Shown: piece by piece, positions 16,226-24,466 of the stretch | How the letters are laid out: the number at the start of each line of letters is the position of its first letter | Position numbering within the stretch: the first letter of the stretch is position 1 | DNA from: UBA10649 sp964391765 | GTDB taxonomy: Bacteria; Actinomycetota; Actinomycetes; S36-B12 | DNA length: 51,277 nucleotides | Reading direction: 5' to 3' | Assembly: GCA_964391765.1 (NCBI GenBank) | Contig: CAYMNG010000005.1 | Coordinates: 1 to 51,277, forward strand | Notes under the pieces: model-generated | What the model saw: the letters and a program-made list of their open reading frames with translations, nothing else | Told to the model about the DNA's origin: nothing | Database searches by the model: none | Program-made: the position numbers and the translations under genes

Positions 16226-17002
16226 TCACTTCGGCGGCAGGCGGAGCGCACCGTCGATGCGCACGACCTCGCCGTTGACGTAGTCGTTCTCGACCAGCGA
16301 GACCGCCAGCGCGGCGAACTCCGGGGCCAGGCCGAGTCGCCGGGGGAAGACGACGTCCTTGGCCAGGTGGGCCTTGAACTCCTCCGCGGCCGGCCCCGAG
16401 CCGTAGATCGGGGTGTCGAACAGGCCGGGGACGATCGTGTTCACGCGCACTCCGACGACGGCGAGGTCGCGGGCGAGGGTCAGCGTCATCCCGACGATGC
16501 CGGACTTCGCGGCCGTGTACGCGATCTGACCGACCTGGCCTTCGAAGGCGGCGACGGACGCCGTCATCAGGATCGAGCCACGTCCGCCGCCGGCGTCCGG
16601 CTCGTTGCGCGACATGGCGGTCGCGGCCAGGCGTACGACGTTGAACGATCCGACGAGGTTCACGTCGACCACCCGGCGGAACATGTCCAGGTCGTGCGCG
16701 GACGCGTACTCCCCGTCCTTGCCGATCGTCCGGCTCAGGCTCGGGATCCCCGCGCAGGCGACGACGGACCGCAGGGGGGCGGCGTCGGTGGCGGCCGCGA
16801 TGGCCGTGATGACCTGCTCGGGGTCGGTGACGTCGGCATGCACGTAGCGTCCGCCGATCTCACCGGCGACGTGCTCGCCGCGGTCGTCGTTCAGGTCCAG
16901 GACGACCACCGTCGCGCCGCGTCCGGCGAGTGCGCGCGCCGTCGCCTCACCCAGCCCCGAGGCACCCCCGGTGACCACTGCCGAAGTTCCGTCCAGTCTC
17001 AT
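16226..17002 (-). CDS. SDR-family 3-hydroxyacyl-CoA dehydrogenase-like (HSD17B10 type)
   Basis: A 258-residue short-chain dehydrogenase. The ATG at 17002 overlaps the stop of the crotonase gene and has a strong AAAGGAG site. It shows the NAD-binding TGGASGLG (about 11-18), LDLNDDRG with an Asp that favours NAD over NADP, and the catalytic YTAAK (about 160-164). The N-terminal sequence and the overall pattern resemble type-2 3-hydroxyacyl-CoA dehydrogenases, which oxidise beta-hydroxyacyl-CoA in beta-oxidation and can also act on steroids. Sitting between a crotonase and a CoA-transferase, it probably performs the third beta-oxidation step here. Confidence 0.88.
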   Translation of the reverse strand: MRLDGTSAVVTGGASGLGEATARALAGRGATVVVLDLNDDRGEHVAGEIGGRYVHADVTDPEQVITAIAAATDAAPLRSVVACAGIPSLSRTIGKDGEYASAHDLDMFRRVVDVNLVGSFNVVRLAATAMSRNEPDAGGGRGSILMTASVAAFEGQVGQIAYTAAKSGIVGMTLTLARDLAVVGVRVNTIVPGLFDTPIYGSGPAAEEFKAHLAKDVVFPRRLGLAPEFAALAVSLVENDYVNGEVVRIDGALRLPPK

Positions 17003-17754
17003 GTGCCTGTCTCCTTTCGTCGGTCGGTGAACGCCGCGATCGCCGCGCGGGTCTGATCGGCGCCGAGGACCTCGAGTTGGGCGGCCATCTCCGCGTCGAG
17101 GGCCTGGCGCAGGGTGTGGTCCCAGGTCGCGGCGAGCAGGGCCTTGTTGGCCCGGTGGGCGACCGACGGGACTGCGCGCATCCGGGAAACGTAGTCCGCG
17201 ACCAGCGACGGGAGCTCGGGCGTCGGCGCGACCGCGGTGATCAGTCCCCACTGCAGCGCGGTCGCGGCGTCGACCGGCTCGCCGAGGAGGACCAGTTCGC
17301 GCGCCCGGCGCTCGCCGACCAGTCGAGGCAGCAGCCAGCTCGTGCCGCTGTCGACGGCCAGTCCGCGGCGGGCGAAGATCGCGCAGAACGAGGCCTGCGG
17401 TCCGGCGAGCACGATGTCGCAACTCAGCGCGAGGCTCAGGGCCGAGCCCGCCGCGATCCCCTCGACGACGGCGATCGACCCGATCCCCACCTCGTGGAGC
17501 GCGGCGATGGCCCGATGGGTGGACGCGATCCCGGCGCGGATGTCGCAGGCCGGGTCGAGGAACTCGCCGACGTCGGACCCGGACGAGAACGTCCCTGCGG
17601 CGCCGCGCAGGACGAGGACCTCGTCGGCCGGGTCGAGGTCACCCACGGCCGTCTCGAGCTGCTCCCACATCCGGATCGACACGGCGTTGCGCTTCTCGGG
17701 TCGGTCCAGGGTGATCGTGAGCACGCCGTCCGCGCGCACGGTTCGGATGCTCAT
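16999..17754 (-). CDS. Crotonase-fold enoyl-CoA isomerase/hydratase (PaaG-like active site)
   Basis: A 251-residue crotonase. The oxyanion-hole stretch is GTFSSGSDVGEF (about 54-65). Of the two glutamates that define a classical enoyl-CoA hydratase, the first position is replaced (GSALSLALSCD) and the second region reads FARRGLAVDSGTSWLLPRLV, with an Asp in VDSG. That Asp arrangement is the one seen in PaaG-type and delta3-delta2 enoyl-CoA isomerases rather than hydratases. I therefore favour a double-bond or epoxide/oxepin isomerase. Start and stop overlap both neighbours (ATGA at each end), so it is tightly coupled to the acyl-CoA dehydrogenase and SDR genes. Confidence 0.82.
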   Translation of the reverse strand: MSIRTVRADGVLTITLDRPEKRNAVSIRMWEQLETAVGDLDPADEVLVLRGAAGTFSSGSDVGEFLDPACDIRAGIASTHRAIAALHEVGIGSIAVVEGIAAGSALSLALSCDIVLAGPQASFCAIFARRGLAVDSGTSWLLPRLVGERRARELVLLGEPVDAATALQWGLITAVAPTPELPSLVADYVSRMRAVPSVAHRANKALLAATWDHTLRQALDAEMAAQLEVLGADQTRAAIAAFTDRRKETGT

Positions 17755-18923
17755 CGGCGGTCCGGGGCCGTCGCTTCGGCGGCGATCGACCGACCGATGA
17801 TCTCCTTCATGATCTGCGTCGTGCCGCCGTAGATGGTCTGGATGCGACCGTCGAGATACGCCCGCGCGATCGGGTACTCCCGGGTGTATCCGTACCCGCC
17901 GTGCAGTTGGAGGCACCGGTCGAGGAGGTTCTGCTGCATCTCGGTCGCCCAGAACTTCGCCCTGGCGGCGTCGACGGCACTGGTGAGCCCGGCGAGGTGG
18001 TCCTCGACCATCCGGTCGACGTAGGCCTGCGCGACCTCGGCCGCCGTCGTCAACTCCGCGAGCTCGAACCGGACGAACTGCAGATCGGTCAGCGGGCCGC
18101 CGAACGCCTCGCGGCTTCGGCAGTAGTCGATCGTCCAGCGCAGTGCCTGCTGGGCGCCGGCGACCGCCTGCACGGCCATCGACAGGCGCTCTTGGGCCAG
18201 GTTCCGCATCAGGATCTCGAACCCGGATCCCTCGTCCGCCAGGCGGTTCGCCACCGGGATCCGCGCGTCGGTGAAGAACAGTTCGGCGGTGTCCTGGCTG
18301 CGCTGACCGATCTTGTCGATCTTCTTGCCCCGTTCGAACCCGGCGGTACCCGGCTCGACGACGAGCAGGCTGAGTCCGCGGTGACGTTGGTTCGGATCCG
18401 TGCGGACCGCGAGCACGACGAGATCGGCGTTGAGGCCGTTCGTGACGAAGGTCTTGGTGCCGTTGACGACGTACGCGTCGCCGTCCCGGCGAGCCGTCGT
18501 CCGGATCGCGGCGAGATCGGACCCGGCGCCGGGCTCGGTCATCGAGATCGCCCCCATGAGCTCGCCGGTCACCATCCCCGGCAGCCATCGGCTGCGCTGC
18601 TCGTCGCTCGCGCTGCCCAGGAGGTACGGCAGGACGATGTCGTTGTGCAGCGTCAGGCAGATCCCAGAGCCGAGGACCCCTTGGCGCTGCAGTTCCTCGC
18701 TCATGACGACGTTGAACCGGAAGTCGTCCACGCCGGGACCGCCGTACTGCTCGGGGACGGCCATTCCGAGGAACCCGTGGCCACCGGCCTCGACGAACAT
18801 CGCCTTGTCGACCCGGCCCTGCTCCTCCCACCGATCGTGGTGCGGGGCGATCTCCTTCTCGACGAACCGGCGGAACGAGGCCCGGAAGTCCTCGTGCTCG
18901 TCCTCGAACATCCTGCGCTTCAC
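17751..18923 (-). CDS. Acyl-CoA dehydrogenase (LCAD/IVD-type active site)
   Basis: A 390-residue flavoprotein with the standard fold: MTEPGAGSDLA (about 126-136) for FAD and substrate binding, VVNGTKTFVTNG, and a C-terminal GGYGYTREYP and IYGGTTQIMKEIIGRS. In MCAD-type enzymes a catalytic Glu sits at IYEGT; here that residue is Gly, but LAQERLSMA in the middle of the protein supplies the Glu used by long-chain and isovaleryl-CoA dehydrogenases. It should oxidise an acyl-CoA to the 2-enoyl-CoA and pass electrons to an electron-transfer flavoprotein. It overlaps the isomerase gene (ATGA) and lies 31 bp after the SDR gene. Confidence 0.92.
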   Translation of the reverse strand: MKRRMFEDEHEDFRASFRRFVEKEIAPHHDRWEEQGRVDKAMFVEAGGHGFLGMAVPEQYGGPGVDDFRFNVVMSEELQRQGVLGSGICLTLHNDIVLPYLLGSASDEQRSRWLPGMVTGELMGAISMTEPGAGSDLAAIRTTARRDGDAYVVNGTKTFVTNGLNADLVVLAVRTDPNQRHRGLSLLVVEPGTAGFERGKKIDKIGQRSQDTAELFFTDARIPVANRLADEGSGFEILMRNLAQERLSMAVQAVAGAQQALRWTIDYCRSREAFGGPLTDLQFVRFELAELTTAAEVAQAYVDRMVEDHLAGLTSAVDAARAKFWATEMQQNLLDRCLQLHGGYGYTREYPIARAYLDGRIQTIYGGTTQIMKEIIGRSIAAEATAPDRR

Positions 18924-18954
18924 GGGCGTCTTCCCATCGGCTCGGCTGCGGTGG

Positions 18955-19737
18955 TCATCGGGCGGTCCACCCGCCGTCGACGGCGAGGGTCTGGCCGGTG
19001 ATGTACGACCCGAGGTCGCTGGCGAGCAGCAGCAGCGGTCCGTCGAGCTCGTCGGGGCGGCCGACCCGACGCAGCGGCGTCTGTCGGCTGATGAAGCGTG
19101 CCCCGGCGTCGGTGTTCGCGAACTGGGCCGTCTGGTCGGTCACGAACCAGCCGGGGGCCAGGGCGTTGACGCGGATCCCGCGATCGGCCCACTCGCAGCC
19201 CAACTGGCGGGTCAGTCCGACGACCCCGGCCTTGGCGGCACAGTAGGCGGCCTGGGTGATCGGCGCGGACGCGACGAGGCCGAACATGGACGCGACGTTG
19301 ACGATGCTGCTGCCCGGGGGCATGACCCGCGCGGCCAACTGGCTCAGGGCGAACGTCGCGACGAGGTTCAGGTCGACGGTCGCCTCGAACTCAGCGAGGT
19401 CGACGTCCAGCGCGGCGGTCGCGGCCGAGCCGCCGGCGTTGTTCACCAAGACGGTGAACGAACCCGCGTCGGTGGCCGCCGCGACGACGGCCTGCCGGCC
19501 CGCGTCGGTGGTCACGTCGGCGACGACGGGTACGACGTCGGGGACCTCGTCTGCCAGCGAGGCGAGCAGGTCCGAGCGTCGAGCCACCGCGACGACCCGG
19601 GCACCGGCGCCGGCCAGGGTGCGAACGAAGTGCCGGCCCAGGCCGCTGGACGCGCCGGTGACCACGGCCGTGCGGCCGGCGAGCAGCGGGCCGGGCACTG
19701 CGGCGGGCATCGTCGTGGGTACCGCCGGTCGGCTCAC
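18955..19737 (-). CDS. SDR-family oxidoreductase
   Basis: A 260-residue short-chain dehydrogenase with TGASSGLG (about 17-24), VNNAGG and the catalytic YCAAK. The GTG at 19737 overlaps the thiolase stop (GTGA), matching the pattern of this operon; an ATG at 19710 is a possible alternative giving 251 residues. The ARRSD stretch after the second strand suggests NADP(H). The C-terminal YITGQTLAVDGGWTAR is typical of classical SDRs of the FabG type. It may reduce or oxidise a hydroxyl or keto group on the pathway intermediate, next to the thiolase that cleaves the 3-ketoacyl-CoA. Confidence 0.87.
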   Translation of the reverse strand: MSRPAVPTTMPAAVPGPLLAGRTAVVTGASSGLGRHFVRTLAGAGARVVAVARRSDLLASLADEVPDVVPVVADVTTDAGRQAVVAAATDAGSFTVLVNNAGGSAATAALDVDLAEFEATVDLNLVATFALSQLAARVMPPGSSIVNVASMFGLVASAPITQAAYCAAKAGVVGLTRQLGCEWADRGIRVNALAPGWFVTDQTAQFANTDAGARFISRQTPLRRVGRPDELDGPLLLLASDLGSYITGQTLAVDGGWTAR

Positions 19738-20945
19738 GAGCCGACGACCTCGACGATCGTCGCGTTGGCCATCCCGCCGCCCTCGCACATCGTCTGCAGG
19801 CCCAGCCCGCCGCCGCGCCGCTCCAGCGCGGACACGAGGGTCACCATCAGCCGGGCGCCGGAGGCGCCGAGCGGGTGACCGAGGGCGATTGCGCCGCCGT
19901 CGACGTTGACCCGGTCCAGATCCACGTCGAGGTCCTTCGCCCACGCGAGGACGACGGGGGCGAACGCCTCGTTCACCTCGAAGGCCGCGATGTCGGCGAT
20001 CGAGCGGCCGGCCCGGTCGAGGACCTGGCGGGTGGCCGGTATCGGCGCGGACAGCATCTCGACCGGATCGGCGCCGACGACCGACATCTCGCGAATGACC
20101 GCACGGTAGGGCAGGCCCAGTCGCTCGGCGCGCTGCCGGCTCATCACGAGCACGGCGGCCGCGCCGTCCGCGATCTGGGAGGAGTTGCCGGCGGTGATCA
20201 CCCCGTCGGGGACGAACACCGGCGACAGTCCGGCCAACGCCTCGGCGGACGTGTCGCGGATGCACTCGTCGGCGCTGACGGTCCCGTCGGCGGTAGCGAT
20301 CTCACCGGTCGCGCGGTCGCGGGTCCGCGTCTGCATCGGCAGGATCTGCCCGTCCAGGCGGCCACTGTCGCGGGCGTCGGCGGCCCGTCGGTGGCTGCGC
20401 AGCGCGAAGTCGTCGAGCGCCGCGCGATCGATGCCCCACCGCTCGGCGATCAACTCCGCGGACAGTCCCTGCGGGACCAGGCCGCGGTGGCCGAAGGTCT
20501 CGACGTCGGCGAAGCGGGCGGCGACCGCGTCGCCGTAGACGGCCGTGATGTCCCCGCCCGGGGCGTTGGAGAACATCGGCACCGAGCTCATGACCTCGAC
20601 CCCGGCGGCCACGACGACGTCGTTGACGCCGGCCATGATCGACTGGGCGGCGTTGTGGATCGCCTGCTGCGACGACCCGCACTGGCGGTCCATCGTCGTG
20701 CCCGGCACGGTGACCGGCCAGCCCGCGGCGAGGATCGCCGTGCGAGCCACGTTCGTGCTCTGCGCGCCGACCTGGGTCACGCAGCCGACCATGACGTCGT
20801 CGACGATCCGCGGGTCGATCCCGGTGCGGGTGACGAGCGCGTCGAGCGTCGCGGCCAGCAGTTCGGCCGGGTGCCAGCCGGACAGGGATCCGTGCCGCTT
20901 GCCGATGGGCGTGCGTACCAGGTCGACGATGACGGCGTTGTCCAT
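19734..20945 (-). CDS. Thiolase (acetyl-CoA acyltransferase)
   Basis: A 403-residue thiolase. I start it at the ATG at 20945, behind GAGGACC, because the open frame upstream is low-complexity repeat. The nucleophile is Cys89 in MDRQCGSSQQ, the catalytic His is in GGAIALGHPLGASGAR, and the second Cys is in CEGGGMANA near the C-terminus, all conserved. It should split a 3-ketoacyl-CoA with CoA to release acetyl-CoA or propionyl-CoA, the last step of beta-oxidation. It overlaps the SDR gene downstream. The 64-bp gap before it contains the 18-bp tandem repeat, so it could have a weak promoter of its own, but I see none. Confidence 0.95.
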   Translation of the reverse strand: MDNAVIVDLVRTPIGKRHGSLSGWHPAELLAATLDALVTRTGIDPRIVDDVMVGCVTQVGAQSTNVARTAILAAGWPVTVPGTTMDRQCGSSQQAIHNAAQSIMAGVNDVVVAAGVEVMSSVPMFSNAPGGDITAVYGDAVAARFADVETFGHRGLVPQGLSAELIAERWGIDRAALDDFALRSHRRAADARDSGRLDGQILPMQTRTRDRATGEIATADGTVSADECIRDTSAEALAGLSPVFVPDGVITAGNSSQIADGAAAVLVMSRQRAERLGLPYRAVIREMSVVGADPVEMLSAPIPATRQVLDRAGRSIADIAAFEVNEAFAPVVLAWAKDLDVDLDRVNVDGGAIALGHPLGASGARLMVTLVSALERRGGGLGLQTMCEGGGMANATIVEVVGS

Positions 20946-20963
20946 GGGGTCCTCGGGGTGTTC

Positions 20964-21008
20964 GGGGGTCGGGTCGGGGTCGGGGGTCGGGTCGGGGTCG
21001 GGGGTCGG
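20964..21008. repeat. G-rich tandem repeat, 2.5 copies of 18 bp
   Basis: The unit GGGGGTCGGGTCGGGGTC occurs at 20964-20981 and 20982-20999, with a half copy at 21000-21008. It fills most of the gap between an acyl-CoA dehydrogenase gene and the thiolase gene. The plus strand is G-rich, so the transcript of the minus-strand operon would be C-rich here. Confidence 0.8.
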
Positions 21009-21009
21009 C

Positions 21010-22122
21010 TCAGGTCGCGGTGAGGATCGACGCGGCGCCACGGCGAGCGGCTTCGGCGAAGTGCTGCGCCGGTGTGCCGCCCCACGAGCGTGCCGCGTGC
21101 GCACGGCGGAAGAACAGGTGGGCATCGTGCTCCCAGGTGAACCCGATCCCGCCGTGCAGGTGGACGAGGGTTCCGGCGCCGTGGGCGAACGTCTCGGCGG
21201 CCATGGCGCGGGCCAACGGAGCGACTCGGGCGAGCACCGCGTCGTCCCCGTCGTCGGCGGCGTGCAGCGCGATCGACGAGACCGCCTGCGCCTGCTCGAT
21301 CCGCAGGGCCAACCGCGAGCAGGCGTGTTGCAGGGCCTGGAAGCCGCCGATCAGGCGACCGAACTGCTCGCGGATGCACACGTACTCCACCGTGCGGTCC
21401 AGGCAGGCGCGGGCGCCGCCGATGAGTTCGGCGGCCAGCGACACGTCGGCGAGGTCGTTGAGCCGACCGACGGCGGCGGCCCCGCTCACGACGATGCGCG
21501 CGGCGGCCCCGGTCAGGTCGACGTCGGCGACGGTCCGCACGAGGTCGGTTCCCGGTCGCGGGTGACGTCGAGGGGCGATGCCCTGCGGGTCGTCGACCAG
21601 CGCGAGCGCCGGTCCGGAGTCGGTGTCGACCGGGACGACGAGGACGTCGGCGTGGCCGGCGTCGGGAACGAACCGGACCACGCCGGCCAGGCGGCCGTCG
21701 ACCAGGCGAACCTCCGGCGGCGCGGACGGACCCGATGCCGCCCACGCGACCGTGCCGACGAGGTCGCCGGAGAGCAGGTCGGCCAGCCGGGAATCTGGTT
21801 GTGCCGCGGCGGCCAGCGCGCGCGCGGCGTTCAGACCGGACCAGACCGGGGCCGGCTCGAGTCGGTACCCGAGTTCCTCGAGCACCACCGCGGTCGCCCG
21901 TTCGCCGGCAGCCAGGCCGCCGTGCTGCTCGGGGACGACCAGCGCGCTGACCCCGAGGTCGACGCACAGGCGCTGCCACATGAAGCGGTCGTCACCTGGC
22001 GCAGTCCCTGCCGCGCGGGCGTCCGCCCCGGCGCGCACCCGGGCGACACCGTCGTTGTCGTGGGCGAAGTCCCGGATCGTCTCGCGGACCTGGTCCGCGT
22101 CGAGCACGTCGGTCGCGGTCAC
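21010..22122 (-). CDS. Acyl-CoA dehydrogenase, FadE-like (possible heteromeric partner)
   Basis: A 370-residue acyl-CoA dehydrogenase starting at the GTG at 22122, overlapping the hydrolase stop (GTGA). The N-terminal domain is weak, but LVVPEQHGGLAAGERA, REQFGRLIGGFQALQHACS and HLHGGIGFTWEHDAHLFFRRA are clear. The usual MTEPGAGSD flavin motif is absent, and the middle region is short. That pattern fits the smaller or non-catalytic partner in the heteromeric alpha2beta2 dehydrogenases known from actinobacterial steroid breakdown, with the dehydrogenase at 23279 as the partner. That pairing is inferred from operon position and sequence style. Confidence 0.85.
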   Translation of the reverse strand: MTATDVLDADQVRETIRDFAHDNDGVARVRAGADARAAGTAPGDDRFMWQRLCVDLGVSALVVPEQHGGLAAGERATAVVLEELGYRLEPAPVWSGLNAARALAAAAQPDSRLADLLSGDLVGTVAWAASGPSAPPEVRLVDGRLAGVVRFVPDAGHADVLVVPVDTDSGPALALVDDPQGIAPRRHPRPGTDLVRTVADVDLTGAAARIVVSGAAAVGRLNDLADVSLAAELIGGARACLDRTVEYVCIREQFGRLIGGFQALQHACSRLALRIEQAQAVSSIALHAADDGDDAVLARVAPLARAMAAETFAHGAGTLVHLHGGIGFTWEHDAHLFFRRAHAARSWGGTPAQHFAEAARRGAASILTAT

Positions 22123-23282
22123 GTCAGGTCCCGATCGGCCAGCCAGTCGCCGATGGTCGCGATCGCCTGCTCCAGGTACGGGCGCTGCTCCGGCCCGGCG
22201 TAGTAGTGCGTCGCGCCCTGGATGATCCGCAGTTGTTTGTCGGCCGAACCGACGGCGTCGAAGATCCGTTGCGTATGGCTGGGTGTGCACGCGTCGTCCG
22301 CGCTGTTGCCGACGACCAGCGTCGGCACGTCGATGTCCGGTCCGCACATCTGGGCGTCCGCCCGGGCGTCGTCGAGGCTCCACTGGGACAGCCAGCCGCG
22401 CAGCGTGCAGAAGCGGGCGAGGCCGACCGGGCTCATGTTGACGATCTCCGGATCGCCCAGGTAGCACCAGCGCGGGCGGCGATCGTTCGGATCGACCGCC
22501 GGGTCCAGCCAGCGCGGATCGGCCATGGTTCCGTGGACGACGAACGCCCGCTCGGCCAGCGGCCGGCCGCTGGCGCGCAGATCCGACAACTGGTCCTTGA
22601 CCCATGCGGTGATCCGCCGGTTGCGCGCCTCCTGCGCGGCGCGGTACGCGTGGACGAACTGCGGTGAGTACGGCGGCTGGTTCGGATTGGCGGGGTCGTA
22701 GATGTCCAGTTCCGGATCGCGACGGTGGGGATCGGCCTCGTCGAGGATCGACGGGTCCATCCACTCGGTGAGCGTGCGGTGACGGCTCACGTGGGCGGCC
22801 AGGAGGAGCAGCGCGTCCGCCGGGGGGAGGTCGGCCGTGGTCAGGTCGGGCGGTTCGCCGGCCGGGGTCGCCGTCACGGTGGCGCGGCGGGCCTGCTGTT
22901 GGTAGAAGGTCGACAGTGCCCCGCCGCCGCTCCAGCCGGCGAGCACGACGTTCGTATAGCCGAGTCGGTCGCGCGCATCGCGGACGGCGGCCCCGAGGTC
23001 CTGGGCGACCTTCTCCATGACGAGCGCGTAGTCGGCGCCGCGATACCGACTGTTCGCGTAGATCACATGGTGCCCGGCCCGCGCGAGCGCGTTGTTGATC
23101 GGCAGGTACGCCCCGCCGCCGATCGGGTGCATGAACAGCAGCACCGTGTCGGACGGGCGGTCCGGCTTGAGCAGGTAGCACTCCAGTGCGACCTGCTCGC
23201 CGGTGCCGCCGTAGGTGTCGCGGTACGCGGACGTGTCGTCGAACAGGACGAGATACGGGATCCGCTGGTAGGTATGGATCAT
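22119..23282 (-). CDS. Alpha/beta-hydrolase
   Basis: A 387-residue alpha/beta-hydrolase. The oxyanion-side motif is FMHPIGGG (about 50-57), the nucleophile elbow is GWSGGG (about 119-124, Ser in the middle), a late Asp sits in NSADDACTP, and the His is in GATHYYAG, giving a complete Ser-Asp-His triad. The protein is about 100 residues longer than a minimal hydrolase, with a cap insert rich in acidic and aromatic residues. It lies between two acyl-CoA dehydrogenase genes and overlaps both (ATGA and GTGA). It could cleave a C-C bond of a ring-opened dicarbonyl, an ester or a thioester; the sequence does not decide. Confidence 0.85.
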   Translation of the reverse strand: MIHTYQRIPYLVLFDDTSAYRDTYGGTGEQVALECYLLKPDRPSDTVLLFMHPIGGGAYLPINNALARAGHHVIYANSRYRGADYALVMEKVAQDLGAAVRDARDRLGYTNVVLAGWSGGGALSTFYQQQARRATVTATPAGEPPDLTTADLPPADALLLLAAHVSRHRTLTEWMDPSILDEADPHRRDPELDIYDPANPNQPPYSPQFVHAYRAAQEARNRRITAWVKDQLSDLRASGRPLAERAFVVHGTMADPRWLDPAVDPNDRRPRWCYLGDPEIVNMSPVGLARFCTLRGWLSQWSLDDARADAQMCGPDIDVPTLVVGNSADDACTPSHTQRIFDAVGSADKQLRIIQGATHYYAGPEQRPYLEQAIATIGDWLADRDLT

Positions 23283-24466
23283 CGGGGTAGGCCCAGGCCT
23301 CTCTGCGCAACGAGGTTGAGGTGGATCTCGTCGGTCCCGCCCGCCAGCCGCAGTCCGGGTACGCCGAGGGTGAACGCCGACCAGTCGTCGACCTCGTCGC
23401 CGCCACCGTGCAGGGCGGGTCCGAGCAGTTCGGGGAGCGAGTCGTCCATCCGCATCAGCGCGTCGACGAGCGCGAGCTTGCTCAGCGACCCGGCGACCGG
23501 TTCGAGGCGACCCCAGGATCCGGGTCGCCGAGCGGCGAGGGCGCCGGCGGCGACGGCGGCCGCCACGGCGCGACCGACGTCGGCAGAGCAGGAACCGGTT
23601 CGGGCCACGAGATCGGCGTAGCGGGTCAGGACCGCGGGCGTGAGCGGGCCGGCCCCCCGCATCATCGCCAGCCGCTCGCTGTTCAGGCTCGTGGCGGCCA
23701 CCTGCCAGCCGTTGCCGGCCGCCCCGACCATGTCGGCCACGGGCACCCGGACGTCCGCCAGGAAGACCTCGTTGAAGGCGGCTCCGCCGGTCATCTGGCG
23801 CAGCGGTCGGACCGTCACGCCCGGTGCCCGCATGTCGACCAGCAGCATGCTCAACCCGGCGTGCTTGCCCGCGGCGGGGTCGGTTCGGACGAGGAGTTCG
23901 CCGATGTCGGCGACGTGGGCCATGGACGTCCAGACCTTCTGTCCGTTGACGATCCACTCGTCGCCGTCACGGACGGCCGAGGTCCGCGCGCCGGCCAGGT
24001 CGGAACCGGAGCCCGGCTCGGAGAACAACTGGCAGCCGACGAGGTCGCCGCTGTGGATCGCCGGCAGGTAGCGGCGCCGCAGGCCCTCGTCGCCGTGGGC
24101 CTCGATCGCCGGTGCGACGATGTCCAGGCCGATCATCAGCGGGGCCCGTGACGGCAGCCCGCTCTGGTCGACGACGGCGTCCACGGCGAGCTGCCAGCCG
24201 GCCGGCCGTCCGCCGCCGCCGAGTTCGCGCGGGCCGGCGAGCCAGGCCAGCCCGGCGGCGAACAACGCCGCCTGGGCCCTCCGGGCGACGCTAACCTGCT
24301 CGGAGTCGCGTTCGACGGTCTCCTCGATCAAGGAGACCTCGCGGTGCCGCTCGGTGAGGGCCGTCGTGCGGTAGTCGCGCAGGACGTCCCTCGCGACGGC
24401 GAGGACGTCCTCGACGGTCGACGCGGCGTCGACCCGCTGTCGGGCGAGCGCGAGGTCCGCGGTCAC
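23279..24466 (-). CDS. Acyl-CoA dehydrogenase, catalytic-type
   Basis: A 395-residue acyl-CoA dehydrogenase starting at the GTG at 24466, which overlaps the HpaB-like stop. It has an extra N-terminal helical stretch of about 50 residues, then LAGPRELGGGG, LFSEPGSGSDLAGA (flavin/substrate motif), IVNGQKVWTS, LNSERLAMM with a candidate catalytic Glu, and a C-terminal LAGGTDEIHLNLVAQR. It is more complete than the dehydrogenase at 21010. The two flank the hydrolase gene and may form one heteromeric enzyme. Natural electron acceptor is an electron-transfer flavoprotein, which is not encoded in this window. Confidence 0.9.
   Translation of the reverse strand: MTADLALARQRVDAASTVEDVLAVARDVLRDYRTTALTERHREVSLIEETVERDSEQVSVARRAQAALFAAGLAWLAGPRELGGGGRPAGWQLAVDAVVDQSGLPSRAPLMIGLDIVAPAIEAHGDEGLRRRYLPAIHSGDLVGCQLFSEPGSGSDLAGARTSAVRDGDEWIVNGQKVWTSMAHVADIGELLVRTDPAAGKHAGLSMLLVDMRAPGVTVRPLRQMTGGAAFNEVFLADVRVPVADMVGAAGNGWQVAATSLNSERLAMMRGAGPLTPAVLTRYADLVARTGSCSADVGRAVAAAVAAGALAARRPGSWGRLEPVAGSLSKLALVDALMRMDDSLPELLGPALHGGGDEVDDWSAFTLGVPGLRLAGGTDEIHLNLVAQRGLGLPR

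Noticed and set aside
15008..17056. 682-codon open frame on the plus strand
   Set aside because: It is antisense to the CoA-transferase and SDR genes, which have complete motifs and ribosome-binding sites.
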